In this document: positions 31,101 through 41,880 of the stretch, in pieces
Position numbering within the stretch: the first letter of the stretch is position 1
How the letters are laid out: each line of letters opens with the position of its first letter
DNA from: Macrostomum hystrix
Lineage: Eukaryota; Platyhelminthes; Macrostomidae
Reading direction: 5' to 3'
Length of the DNA stretch: 64,000 nucleotides
Assembly: GCA_950097015.1 (NCBI GenBank)
Contig: CATNEN010000038.1
Coordinates: 5,997,001-6,061,000, forward strand
The notes under the pieces: model-generated
The model's database searches: none
Told to the model about the DNA's origin: nothing
Seen by the model: the letters and a program-made list of their open reading frames with translations, nothing else
Program-made: the position numbers and the translations under genes

Positions 31101-34100
31101 GAAGCATGAATTACCGAGGGAAAGCATGAGTTAACGAGGGAAAGCATGAGTTAACGAGGGGAAGCATGAATTAACGAGGGGAAGCATGAATTACCGAGGG
31201 AAAGCATGAGTTAACGAGGGGAAGCATGAATTACCGAGGAGAAGCATGAGTTAACGAGGGGAAGCATGAATTACCGAGGGAAAGCATGAATTAACGAGGG
31301 GAAGCATGAATTACCGAGGGAAAGCATGAATTACCGAGGAGAAGCATGAATTACCGAGGGAAAGCATGAGTTAACGAGGGAAAGCATGAATTACCGAGGA
31401 GAAGCATGAATTACCGAGGGAAAGCATGAATTAACGAGGGGAAGCATGAATTAACGAGGGGAAGCATGAATTACCGAGGGAAAGCATGAATTACCGAGGA
31501 GAAGCATGAGTTAACGAGGGGAAGCATGAATTACCGAGGAGAAGCATGAGTTAACGAGGGAAAGCATGAATTACCGAGGAGAAGCATGAATTAACGAGGG
31601 AAAGCATGAATTAACGAGGAGAAGCATGAGTTAACGAGGGGAAGCATGAATTACCGAGGAGAAGCATGAATTAACGAGGGGAAGCATGAATTAACGAGGG
31701 GAAGCATGAATTACCGAGGGAAAGCATGAATTAACGAGGGGAAGCATGAGTTAACGAGGGGAAGCATGAATTACCGAGGAGAAGCATGAGTTAACGAGGG
31801 AAAGCATGAGTTAACGAGGGGAAGCATGAATTAACGAGGGGAAGCATGAATTAACGAGGGGTAGCATGAATTACCGAGGGAAAGCATGAATTAACGAGGA
31901 GAAGCATGAATTAACGAGGAGAAGCATGAATTAACGAGGGGAAGCATGAATTAACGAGGAGAAGCATGAATTAACGAGAAGAAGCATGAATTAACGAGGG
32001 AAAGCATGAGTTAACGAGGGAAAGCATGAATTAACAAGGGGAAGCATGAATTAACGAGGGGAAGCATGAATTACCGAGGAGAAGCATGAATTACCGAGGA
32101 GAAGCATGAGTTAACGAGGGAAAGCATGAGTTAACGAGGGAAAGCATGAATTAACGAGGGGAAGCATGAATTAACGAGGGGAAGCATGAATTACCGAGGA
32201 GAAGCATGAGTTAACGAGGGAAAGCATGAATTAACGAGGGGAAGCATGAATTACCGAGGAGAAGCATGAATTACCGAGGAGAAGCATGAGTTAACGAGGG
32301 AAAGCATGAGTTAACGAGGGAAAGCATGAATTGCCGAGGGAAAGCATGAATTAACGAGGAGAAGCATGAGTTAACGAGGGAAAGCATGAATTACCGAGGA
32401 GAAGCATGAGTTAACGAGGGGAAGCATGAATTACCGAGGAGAAGCATGAGTTAACGAGGGGAAGCATGAATTACCGAGGAGAAGCATGAGTTAACGAGGG
32501 GAAGCATGAATTACCGAGGAGAAGCATGAGTTAACGAGGGGAAGCATGAGTTAACGAGGGAAAGCATGAATTAACGAGGGGAAGCATGAATTACCGAGGG
32601 AAAGCATGAGTTAACGAGGGGAAGCATGAATTACCGAGGAGAAGCATGAGTTAACGAGGGGAAGCATGAATTACCGAGGAGAAGCATGAGTTAACGAGGG
32701 AAAGCATGAATTAACGAGGGGAAGCATGAATTACCGAGGGAAAGCATGAGTTAACGAGGGAAAGCATGAATTACCGAGGAGAAGCATGAGTTAACGAGGG
32801 GAAGCATGAATTACCGAGGAGAAGCATGAGTTAACGAGGGGAAGCATGAGTTAACGAGGGAAAGCATGAATTAACGAGGGGAAGCATGAATTACCGAGGG
32901 AAAGCATGAGTTAACGAGGGGAAGCATGAATTACCGAGGAGAAGCATGAGTTAACGAGGGGAAGCATGAATTACCGAGGAGAAGCATGAGTTAACGAGGG
33001 AAAGCATGAATTAACGAGGGGAAGCATGAATTACCGAGGGAAAGCATGAGTTAACGAGGGAAAGCATGAGTTAACGAGGGGAAGCATGAATTAACGAGGG
33101 GAAGCATGAATTACCGAGGGAAAGCATGAGTTAACGAGGGGAAGCATGAATTACCGAGGAGAAGCATGAGTTAACGAGGGGAAGCATGAATTACCGAGGG
33201 AAAGCATGAATTAACGAGGGGAAGCATGAATTACCGAGGGAAAGCATGAATTACCGAGGAGAAGCATGAATTACCGAGGGAAAGCATGAGTTAACGAGGG
33301 AAAGCATGAATTACCGAGGAGAAGCATGAATTACCGAGGGAAAGCATGAATTAACGAGGGGAAGCATGAATTAACGAGGGGAAGCATGAATTACCGAGGG
33401 AAAGCATGAATTACCGAGGAGAAGCATGAGTTAACGAGGGGAAGCATGAATTACCGAGGAGAAGCATGAGTTAACGAGGGAAAGCATGAATTACCGAGGA
33501 GAAGCATGAATTAACGAGGGAAAGCATGAATTAACGAGGAGAAGCATGAGTTAACGAGGGGAAGCATGAATTACCGAGGAGAAGCATGAATTAACGAGGG
33601 GAAGCATGAATTAACGAGGGGAAGCATGAATTACCGAGGGAAAGCATGAATTAACGAGGGGAAGCATGAGTTAACGAGGGGAAGCATGAATTACCGAGGA
33701 GAAGCATGAGTTAACGAGGGAAAGCATGAATTAACGAGGGGAAGCATGAATTAACGAGGGGAAGCATGAATTACCGAGGGAAAGCATGAGTTAACGAGGG
33801 GAAGCATGAATTACCGAGGAGAAGCATGAGTTAACGAGGGAAAGCATGAATTACCGAGGGAAAGCATGAATTACCGAGGGAAAGCATGAGTTAACGAGGG
33901 AAAGCATGAATTAACGAGGGGAAGCATGAATTAACGAGGGGAAGCATGAATTACCGAGGGGAAGCATGAATTAACGAGGGGAAGCATGAATTAACGAGGA
34001 GAAGCATGAATTAACGAGGGGAAGCATGAATTAACGAGGAGAAGCATGAATTAACGAGAAGAAGCATGAATTAACGAGGGGAAGCATGAATTAACGAGGA

Positions 34101-34890
34101 GAAGCATGAATTAACGAGAAGAAGCATGAATTAACGAGGGGAAGCATGAATTACCGAGGGAAAGCATGAGTTAACGAGGGAAAGCATGAATTATCGAAGG
34201 GAAAGCATGAATTAACGGGGGAAAGCATGAATTAACGGGGGAAAGCATGAATTAACGGGGGAAAGCATGAATTAACGAGGGAAAGCATGAATTAACGGGG
34301 GAAAGCATGAATTAACGAGGGAAAGCATGAATTAACGAGGGAAAGCATGAGTTAACGAGGGAAAGCATGAATTAACGGGGGAAAGCATGAATTAACGAGG
34401 GGAAGCATGAATTAACGAGGGGAAGCATGAATTAACGAGGAGAAGCATGAATTAACGAGGGAAAGCATGAGTTAACGAGGGAAAGCATGAATTAACGGGG
34501 GAAAGCATGAATTAACGAGGGGAAGCATGAATTAACGAAGGGAAGCATGAATTAACGAGGAGAAGCATGAATTAACGGGGGAAAGCATGAATTAACGAGG
34601 GGTAGCATGAATTAACGGGGAGAAGCATGAATTAACGAGGAGAAGCATGAATTACCGAAGGGAAGCATGAATTAACGAGGGGAAGCATGAATTAACGGGG
34701 GAAAGCATGAATTATCGAGGGGGAGTCATGCATTATTTAGGGGAAAGATGAATTATTAATGAAAAAGCATGAATTAACGAGAAGAAGCATGAATTAACGA
34801 GGGGAAGCATGAATTAACGAGGAGAAGCATGAATTAACGAGGGAAAGCATGAATTATCGAGGGGCAGTCATGCATTTTTTAGGGGAAAGA
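28195..34890. repeat. 20-bp satellite, main array (6.7 kb), subfamily B
   Basis: About 330 copies of GGGGAAGCATGAATTAACGA with a small set of variants (GAATTACCGAG, GAGTTAACGAG, GAGGAG, GAGGGA, GGGGTA). Length is held at exactly 20 bp except near 28610 and 34200 onward, where units of 21 or 19 bp shift the phase. Variant order shows a roughly 2-kb higher-order duplication: 29801 onward matches 31861 onward (offset 2060), then 30481 with 32341 (offset 1860) and 31141 with 33061 (offset 1920). Two interruptions near 34725-34770 and 34868-34910 carry AGTCATGCATT..TTTAGGGG. Confidence 0.98.
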
Positions 34891-35579
34891 TGAATTATTA
34901 ATGAAAAGGCATGAATTATCGAGGTGGAAGCAAAATTTATTAAGGGGGTACAATGATTTATCAACCGGATTGCATAAATTATTAAGGGGTTTGCATTATT
35001 TATCGAAAGGGTCAGGGTGTATTATCGAGGGGTTGCATGATATATTGAGTAATTTTCTATCATCAACAGTTAAAAACGTAAGAACGGTTCGTAAAAGTTT
35101 TTTATTTTTATTTTTTAGGTTTCTGTTAATAGTAAGAGCTATTAATTATCTACTGCCAAAGCAAATATTTTTTGCTTAATTGCCCTTCTCGCTCTTAGAA
35201 AATAAAAAAAATATTTTTTGAGCGCTGCAGCAAGTTTTTTTCGATACAAAACTGAGTAAAGAATTTTCCGCCAGCGTTTTTAGATTCAAAAATATGAGAA
35301 AAGACTTTGAGCAAAGCTAATAGCCTATAGTTCATTTTTAATTGTAACGTTTTTTTCAAGCATTCTTGCAGGCGATGTTCCATAGGATTTAAAAATGTTA
35401 TATTCCAAACTAACAACTATTTTTCAGCATAGCTGCAAGCATAATCAGATTCAGAACTAGAAAAAAAATTATTGAAAGGATTGCATGAGATTTCCAGGAG
35501 AAAGAATGAGATTTTTTAGGTAATCGCATAGATGCTTTCAGGGGATTTTTTAAGACGATAGAATGATTTCTTAAAGAGA
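34891..35579. other. satellite spacer, right copy
   Basis: AT-rich; diverged direct repeat of 26774-26990 (TACTGCCAAAGCAAATATTT, GCTGCAGCAAG, AGCTGCAAGCATAATCAGATTCAG). The short ORFs (34901-35179; minus 35195-35416) show no domain. Confidence 0.55.
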
Positions 35580-36265
35580 GTAGCATGACTTATCGAGGGG
35601 GAGCATGAACTATCAAGGGGAAAGCATGACTTATCGAGGGGGAGCATGAACTATCAAGGGGAAAGCATGACTTATCGAGGGGAAGCATGAACTATCAAGG
35701 GGAAAGCATGACTTATCGAGGGGGAGCATGAACTATCAAGGGGAAAGCATGACTTATCGAGGGGAAGCATGAACTATCAAGGGGAAAGCATGACTTATCG
35801 AGGGGGAGCATGAACTATCAAGGGGAAAGCATGACTTATCGAGGGGAAGCATGAACTATCAAGGGGAAAGCATGACTTATCGAGGGGAAGCATGAACTAT
35901 CAAGGGGAAAGCATGACTTATCGAGGGGAAGCATGAACTATCAAGGGGAAAGCATGACTTATCGAGGGGAAGCATGAACTATCAAGGGGAAAGCATGACT
36001 TATCGAGGGGGAGCATGAACTATCAAGGGGAAAGCATGACTTATCGAGGGGAAGCATGAACTATCAAGGGGAAAGCATGACTTATCGAGGGGAAGCATGA
36101 ACTATCAAGGGGAAAGCATGACTTATCGAGGGGAAGCATGAACTATCAAGGGGAAAGCATGACTTATCGAGGGGAAGCATGAACTATCAAGGGGAAAGCA
36201 TGACTTATCGAGGGGAAGCATGAACTATCAAGGGGAAAGCATGACTTATCGAGGGGGAGCATGAG
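35580..36265. repeat. 41-bp dimeric satellite, subfamily C
   Basis: About 16 nearly identical copies of AGCATGACTTATCGAGGGG + AAGCATGAACTATCAAGGGGAA (41 bp). Each half is a relative of the 20-bp unit of the main array. Confidence 0.97.
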
Positions 36266-36589
36266 GGGGAGCAAAAATATTTGCTTCCCTGTTCGATATG
36301 ATGTTTCGTTTTCAAAATAACAATGCTTTTAGCTAGGATTATAATATCTTTTCCTAATTTTTTCATATAATATCGATTGCAGCATCGCTCGAAACACCTT
36401 TCTTTTGTTTTGAAAAGGGGACTTAGGGGACTTAGTTTTAGGAAAAGGGGACTTAGTTTTTAGCTGTGCTCAACATTATTTCTTCTCCTCGAAGTTCTGA
36501 ATCTGATAACGCTTGCAGCTATGCTCAGAAATGTTTTCATTTTGCTTAGTCCTGGTGTCGAAAAACACTAGCTGCTACACTGTTGATGA

Positions 36590-36800
36590 TAGAAGATTAG
36601 AAGAAAAAGAAGCAGTTGAAGCTGATGCTGAAATTGGAGCTGCGTTCGGCGAAATAATAAAAGAACTTTACTTCGGAGCTAAATGAAAAGAAAGCGGCAC
36701 AATGATCGACGTCGAGACAAGGTTTGACAATATAAAGGCTGCAGTTTTCAGCAACAGAAAGGAGTAGGAGAGGTCTCGCTAGCATTGAGCATCATAAAAG
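36590..36800. repeat. right arm of a diverged inverted repeat
   Basis: Reverse complement of 25570-25800 (see there). The minus-strand 62-codon ORF over it is probably a by-product. Confidence 0.8.
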
Positions 36801-36974
36801 CCCAATCTACTATGTTCGTTTTACTCATTCAAATCAAATCACCCAATCAAAATTGCTAAACTTCGGTCTCTGATGTACTGATCGTACCCGAGAAACGTTT
36901 CTAGTAGTTTATCGTTCAACTCTATCATTGGGGTCATTGCACTTCCACTAGTCGAGTTCTCGCTCTCGCACAAA

Positions 36975-37011
36975 CCAATGCCCCACCCGATTGGCTCAGC
37001 CGGCAGCCAAT
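36975..37011. promoter_or_regulatory. CCAAT-box cluster upstream of neuropeptide gene
   Basis: A CCAAT at 36975-36979, an ATTGG at 36990-36994 and a CCAAT at 37007-37011; the last two face each other in GATTGGCTCAGCCGGCAGCCAATC. Such NF-Y sites usually sit 60-100 bp upstream of a start of transcription. A GTGAGC donor at 37196 would fit a non-coding first exon between here and 37195. Confidence 0.35.
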
Positions 37012-37672
37012 CGCGTTTCGTCTCTCTCTAAGTTAAAGAAATTCTCTAGAAAATGGCTTGACAACTGCTCCTGCCCCGATCGCTTCGGACGACTATCAGA
37101 CGGGTGGACGTTTAAAGAAAAATCTCATTGAGTCGCAATTCACACACGATTTTCAGAAGAACTGAAGTTCGACGAAATTTTCCCATAGCAACCAGGTGAG
37201 CTCTGAAAAAAACTGTGTGCTACGAATGCTCGACAATGGCAAAATGTGGCTGGATAAAATAGCTCGTAAAACGGCTACCTTTTTGTCCAATCCATAGCGG
37301 GGGTTAATTTTCAGAAAGCTTACTATACTAGAAGCTAAGCCAAGTAGAATAAAGTATTGACGAGACTGTCTGTGTCTAAATCGCTATCGAGGCTGGAAAT
37401 ACGCTCGTAGTTAGAATAAATAATTTTGGGCTGCAAATCTTGCACCAAAAGCTTGATGGATTTTAGTCTTACAAAAGCAGATCAGAGCTGGGCTTATCCA
37501 GCAGCAGTTCTAGTCAATATCTTCAATTGTAAATCGCTTCCAGGGGCCATGTCAGAATCAGTTTCTTCCTTTATTTTTGCTCATTTTGCAGAGTACTATG
37601 CATCGATCGTTATCTGCAAATAGTTTTGCTAATGGAGCTCTCTATTGGCTTCTTTCAGAACATTCGAACGTC

Positions 37673-38203
37673 ATGCGACTGCTTCTGCTTTCCTGGGCTG
37701 TGCTCTCCTGCGCCTTGATCGTCTCCAGCGAGATGCCAGCGGGACCTCAAGGCGCGTCAGATTCCAATGTAGATATCGAGTTCTCCGGTGCTCATGATGC
37801 AGAGAAGCGACCGAGCTCTGTCCGTCTGGGAAAGCGACCGAGCTTTGTCCGTCTGGGAAAGCGACCGAGCTTTGTCCGTCTGGGAAAGCGACCGAGCTTT
37901 GTCCGTCTGGGAAAGCGACCGAGCTTTGTCCGTCTGGGAAAGCGACCAAGCTTTGTCCGTCTGGGAAAGCGACCGAGCTTTGTCCGTCTGGGAAAGCGAC
38001 CGAGCTTTGTCCGTCTGGGAAAGCGACCGAGCTTTGTCCGTCTGGGAAAGCGACCGAGCTTTGTCCGTCTGGGAAAGCGACCGAGCTTTGTCCGTCTGGG
38101 AAAGCGACCGAGCTTTGTCCGTCTGGGAAAGCGACCGAGCTTTGTTCGTCTGGGAAAGCGACCGAGCTACCGCGAAGTATCAGAGGAGGAATCCGACTAC
38201 TAA
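37673..38203 (+). CDS. FVRL-amide neuropeptide precursor
   Basis: A 176-residue secreted precursor. ATG 37673 starts a signal peptide (MRLLLLSWAVLSCALIVSS), preferred over the in-frame ATG at 37577 because the signal then begins the protein. An AG at 37657-37658 after TTCTTTC marks a splice or spliced-leader acceptor 14 bp before the ATG. An acidic spacer ends DAEKR, followed by 13 tandem 9-residue units: one PSSVRLGKR and twelve PSFVRLGKR. Each KR is a dibasic prohormone-convertase site and each G an amide donor, so the products are PSFVRL-amide (12 copies) and PSSVRL-amide. A non-amidated acidic C-terminal peptide starts PSYREVSEEE. It resembles F-x-R-I/L-amide peptides of spiralians; family placement is inferred. 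The 27-bp units differ at almost no synonymous site, pointing to recent expansion or homogenisation. ORFs in two other frames are repeat shadows. Confidence 0.92.
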   Translation: MRLLLLSWAVLSCALIVSSEMPAGPQGASDSNVDIEFSGAHDAEKRPSSVRLGKRPSFVRLGKRPSFVRLGKRPSFVRLGKRPSFVRLGKRPSFVRLGKRPSFVRLGKRPSFVRLGKRPSFVRLGKRPSFVRLGKRPSFVRLGKRPSFVRLGKRPSFVRLGKRPSYREVSEEESDY

Positions 38204-38252
38204 GAGTCATGCAGTGCACACAAGTGGCCATTGACAAAGCTCAGCTGTGCGG

Positions 38253-38306
38253 AATAAAACAAATAATCCTACCCGAATGTGTCCTATTTTCTGTTGAAAA
38301 AATAAA
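38253..38306 (+). terminator. poly(A) signals of neuropeptide gene
   Basis: AATAAA at 38253-38258 and 38301-38306, 50 and 98 bp past the stop codon. Confidence 0.6.
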
Positions 38307-38456
38307 CTTGCGACAAATTCGCCTGCATACCAGAGTCTGTGTGCGGTATTAATCATAAAACTACCGCACACTTGAATTTACCGCACGGCAATACGGGCTC
38401 GTATCTGATCTAGAATATTTAATTTCTAAATAGTATTGAACTTTGGTGGGAAATCT

Positions 38457-38632
38457 GGGGTTGAGTGACAGAGCCTGGCTAACGCGTTTGCCTCCTGAGG
38501 TAAAGGTAAACGCAGCTCAAGCATCAAGGTTCCTGAGCTGCGTTTGCCTGGTCAGAACTGCCTCCTCACTGGCTGCGTGACTTTTGTCACCAAAGATGTA
38601 CCAGTGCCCCTCAGCCCTCCTAAAAATAGTTG
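38457..38632 (+). mobile_element. SINE, rearranged/degenerate
   Basis: Head GGGTTGAGTGACAGAGCCTGGCTAACGCGTTTGCC is followed by a partly duplicated, inverted segment (CGCAGCTCAAG ... CCTGAGCTGCG), then CTGCCTCCTCACTGGCTGCG and CCCTCAGCCCTCCT from the 3' end. The middle of the body is missing. Confidence 0.75.
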
Positions 38633-39124
38633 CATGTACCACGTCACCATTTTACAAGTAAATCTGATGCACAATTAAGTTCATTGCTTTGTGCCCACAA
38701 GAAGGTCAAAGTCAAACAAAGCCTCTGAAAATAGCGCCTAGGGCGAATCAATCCTAAATAGCCAACGAGTACAGTAGACGGCGAACTTGCTGTGCTCGTC
38801 TTAGAAATAATAGTCTTTTATGCTGCTCAAAGTCCCAGCGTTTATAACTTTGTTATTCTGGATCCGCTCGTAGTGATTTGGTTATCCCAAGCAAGCCCCG
38901 AGGTTCCCCCAAGAGTTATTCGACTATTTCTTCCCGACTTTGTCCTGAACACTGATGAAGAGATTTCTTAATCTGCTGGTCTATTATTTGGAAAGCGCCT
39001 AATAAAGCAATTAAATAAAAGAATCCATGCAGCCAGCCCCAAGCCTCTAAACATAAAGCTACAAGAAAGTACACCACCTCAACTTGCTGTTCCAGCGAAT
39101 CAGTCTGCCCGAAGTTCGTCGCAA
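38633..39124. other. intergenic stretch
   Basis: No gene or repeat recognised between two SINEs; a minus-strand ORF at 38916-39236 overlaps the next SINE and shows no domain. Confidence 0.4.
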
Positions 39125-39475
39125 GGGGGGTCAGTGGCAGAGCGGTTAACGCGTCAGGGACAGAAGTCCCTGGGCTCGATTCCGCGGCGAGGCCACACCT
39201 ATTTGGGGCGCAGCCGCGGAGAGAAGGTTTTTGCAATTAACGCACTTGAGGACCAACCTCCAAGGCACAGTTAGAGTTACGCTGCTTGACGATGAGAAAG
39301 TCAGGGCAGATGTACACACCTGTGTGAGTGTATACCTGCGCACGGTATCAGCGTGCGAGTGTGCTTAAGAATCAGCGGAATGGGCAGAATCACATCCTGG
39401 CTGGCTGCGGGCCTAGTGTCAACAAATGACAAGTTGGCGTTGCCCGCAGCCCTCTTGCAATTATTATTATTTTGT
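39125..39475 (+). mobile_element. tRNA-derived SINE, full length
   Basis: GTCAGTGGCAGAGCGGTTAACGCG (A box), GGGCTCGATTCC (B box), GGGGCGCAGCCGCGGAGAGA body, GGCTGCGGGCC...CCCGCAGCC 3' hairpin and an ATTATTATT tail. Lacks a few bases of the anticodon-arm region relative to the copy at 24277. ORFs on either strand are artefacts. Confidence 0.9.
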
Positions 39476-39609
39476 CTTTTTATTCTTTTTATTATTAAGT
39501 TCGTCTCAATATTAAAAAGCACCAAAACATCGTTAAGGGTTGGTCGACTCCGCGTCTGCACTGCTCTGCGCTTAAATAACGATTTTCCTACGGTTGTTGG
39601 TGCCTGAGC

Positions 39610-39893
39610 GACAAGATGGGTGAAAGGCCTCTCGCACCAAGGTCCCTGAGCTCGATTCCGCGACGAGGCCATATTAATTAATGAAATTTGCTACCGCGCA
39701 GAAAAGGCTTGGTGGCTTTTTGTGCAATTCGCGCCTAATTTAGGGCCTAATTTAGGGCGTACGCCAAAGCTACGAGAGTCAGATTTGCAGATTTGCATGC
39801 TCTGAAGTGTGTTTTCTCAGGTGTCAGCCGAATTGGCGGAATCGCATCCACGCTGGCTGCAGGTCGACTGTCACCAAATGACGCAGCCGTTTT
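39610..39893 (+). mobile_element. SINE, diverged
   Basis: CTCGCACCAAGGTCCCTGAGCTCGATTCCGCGACGAGGCCA (B box), a diverged body with a local duplication (CTAATTTAGGG twice), then CTCAGGTGTCAGCCGAATTGG and ACGCTGGCTGCAGG...GTCACCAAATGACGCAG. A separate insertion from the copy 130 bp upstream. Confidence 0.8.
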
Positions 39894-40468
39894 CACAGCA
39901 AATATCCTGTAAATATTATCTATTAATATCTGTCTTTTATATCAAGCAGGGTGAATAACGGAACAGCTGCATTTATCTGAGTTTTTTGCTCTGGTTTCTG
40001 AGTGACAAGGCTATTCAAGAGCTTGCTCGAACTTTTGGAATGTTTTAATAAAAAAACTAAACTGTCCAGCCACAATTAATGCTGATTTTACGCGGAAAAC
40101 TGCAAAGTTATCAGGGCACTCAAAATTAGCCGGCATTGTTTCTGTTGGATGCTAGAACATTCAGTTTAGGAATTGTGGAACAAAGACTAAGACACGAAAA
40201 TGCTCAGCGCATGACATAAACAAACAAGTGTTGAGTGACAAGCTACAAGCTGATAAACTGGGGGTCGGACTGTGGTCACGTCAGAAGAGAATGTCTGGTA
40301 GTCAGCTAGGACTACAGAATTGCTTGTAGGGGGTCCAAAAGCCAGCAAAAAATACTACACAGAAGCTTGCAAAGCGAGAGCCGAGAAAATTCTCAAAATT
40401 ATCGAAGCCGAAAATGAGCTATAAAAAAGTTCAGCAACGCGTCCATAAAACAGTCCTCCCGCTTAGGC

Positions 40469-40481
40469 GTTCCCTAGCAAC
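40469..40481. promoter_or_regulatory. X-box-like site (RFX)
   Basis: GTTCCCTAGCAAC: two inverted GTTnCC/GnnAAC half-sites with one base between, as in the X-box bound by RFX factors at cilia genes. It lies 38 bp upstream of the ATG at 40519. Could be chance. Confidence 0.35.
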
Positions 40482-40518
40482 AAGATTGCGATAGCGAGAG
40501 TAAAAAACGAAACAAAAA

Positions 40519-40659
40519 ATGGAAAACAGTTTACACATCCCCATGGAATGCTGGAGTTTCATCGACATCATTCAGCAGCAGCTCCTACCTAGCGCCGGAT
40601 TTAGCGACAACCAAAAAGCGTTGAGAAGCTACGGGGCGAGACTTTCTACTCACAAGTAA
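40519..40659 (+). CDS. small ORF, 46 residues, unknown
   Basis: MENSLHIPMECWSFIDIIQQ, then QLLPSAGFSDNQKALRSYGA and RLSTHK-stop. Preceded by ACAAAAA/ATGG, a good start context, and an X-box-like site. Amphipathic and protein-like rather than low-complexity. It may instead be a first exon: CAA/GTAATC at 40655 could be a donor, but the best downstream acceptor (CGCAG near 40718) does not keep the frame. It lies 141 bp from the 3' end of the convergent desaturase gene. Family not recognised. Confidence 0.35.
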   Translation: MENSLHIPMECWSFIDIIQQQLLPSAGFSDNQKALRSYGARLSTHK

Positions 40660-40799
40660 TCAATGCAGAAATTGCAATCGCGTAAAATTGTTTAAAAAGA
40701 CAAATTACCTACGCAGGATATGAGTAGTACGAGAAGGAAAACTTTGTCCTCTCTAGGTCCCGAAATTCAGCAGTATTGAAGCAACTGCTCAGGTTGGAA

Positions 40800-41040
40800 T
40801 TATTCCTCTTTGCTGGGAACGGCTTTCTTGCCATTCGCCATCGGGCGAATCCGCAGAGCCATGTCCTTGCGCACCTCCTGGTACAGGTCCGGGTTGCTCT
40901 TGTTCTCATTGGTGATACCTCTGGCGTGCGGCCCGAGCTGGTCCTTGGTGACAAAGTCCCACAACACGCGCAGTAGGCTGGTGTGGTGCGGCAGGGGGTC
41001 GTAGTACTCGGCAGCGATGCGGCGAACCTCCGGGAGACGG
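40800..41040 (-). CDS. DEGS1: sphingolipid delta-4 desaturase, exon 3
   Basis: 241 bases from acceptor CCCCTCAG to TAA at 40800-40802. Continues exon 2 with S-RLPEVRRIAAEYYDPLPHH, as in DES1 (VRKIAAEYYDNLPHY), then TSLLRVLWDFVTKDQLGPHA. The last 36 or so residues, from RGITNENKSN to AVPSKEE, extend past the usual DES1 end and are basic. Other-frame ORFs over this exon are shadows. Confidence 0.93.
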
Positions 41041-41342
41041 CTGAGGGGCGGAGAAGTCGACATGAGCCGGGAGCTCAGAAAGTGATCGAATGAGCGCTTC
41101 CTGTCTGACAAGTTTTGCTAACAGAGGGATCAAGAGAGTGCTCGAAGATTGATTATTTGAGACCGAGTAGTAATGACCAAGGCGATCAGAGACTGACGAA
41201 CCGAACGCTCAGAGACTGAAGAACCGAACGCTCAAAGACTGAAAAACTGAGTTCTCAGAGAGTGATTAACAGAGTGCTCTTTGAGTGAGCGCTAGATTGT
41301 CAGTTGCCTTCTGAAACTGTCAACAGTAAAAAAACAATTCAC
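41041..41342 (-). other. desaturase intron 2
   Basis: 302-bp intron (donor CAG/GTGAAT, acceptor CCCCTCAG). Contains four to five imperfect copies of a GAGACTGAAGAACCGAACGCTCA unit (about 41160-41270). Confidence 0.7.
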
Positions 41343-41880
41343 CTGTACGGAATGTAAGGAAAGTCGTGATGCTCAATGTGGTAGCCAACATTGAACAGCA
41401 GAGCATTCATCGGCCCGTAGTAGCTGTGCGTGGCCTGGCCGCCGGAGAACAGGTAGTGCTCAGAGATGAAGTGGCCGGCCATTGGATGAATGCCGAAGCC
41501 GAACAGGGACCCGATGACCAAGTAGCAAAGCGGCTTCACTCCAAACGCCCTGTAGACAGCCAGGTCGAAGGCCAGGCAGCAGGCGAAGTTAAATAGCTCC
41601 CAGGGCGTTGTGGGCTTCGGAGATTTTATAAACGGCCGCAGGGCGTGGATGATCGGATGCGCGCACAGCCACAGAAGTTTCGTGGCCGGCCGGCGGAACA
41701 GGCGAGCCTCCACACTAGTCGGAATGTCGACATCGTTCTGGTCGTGGCCCAGCCAGCGGTGATGGTCCGTGTGGTACTTCTTGTAGCTGATGGCCAGCGG
41801 AATGGCGATGGGCAAGTTGCACAGAATTGACAGCAGCCGATTGGCCCAAGGACGCTTGTGACCGAAGGCTAGGTTGTGGC
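41343..41880 (-). CDS. DEGS1: sphingolipid delta-4 desaturase, exon 2 (catalytic)
   Basis: 538 bases, acceptor CACCTACAG, donor CCGTACAG/GTGAAT. It supplies most of the catalytic core: the end of histidine box 1 (HEIGHN, H116/H120 of the 377-residue protein), box 2 H-T-D-H-H (155-159) and box 3 H-I-E-H-H (286-290, in GYHIEHHDFPYIP). Between them are hydrophobic membrane segments and the DES1-typical DVDIPT, RPFIKSPKPTTPWE, GHFISEHYLFSGG and YSYYGP-like (HSYYGP) runs. These boxes bind the di-iron centre of the ER-membrane desaturase, which makes ceramide from dihydroceramide. Confidence 0.95.

Noticed and set aside
37671-38237. 188-codon minus-strand ORF and a 148-codon plus-strand ORF over the neuropeptide repeat
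   Set aside because: The repeat is 27 bp, so several frames stay open; only one frame has a signal peptide and dibasic/amidation sites.
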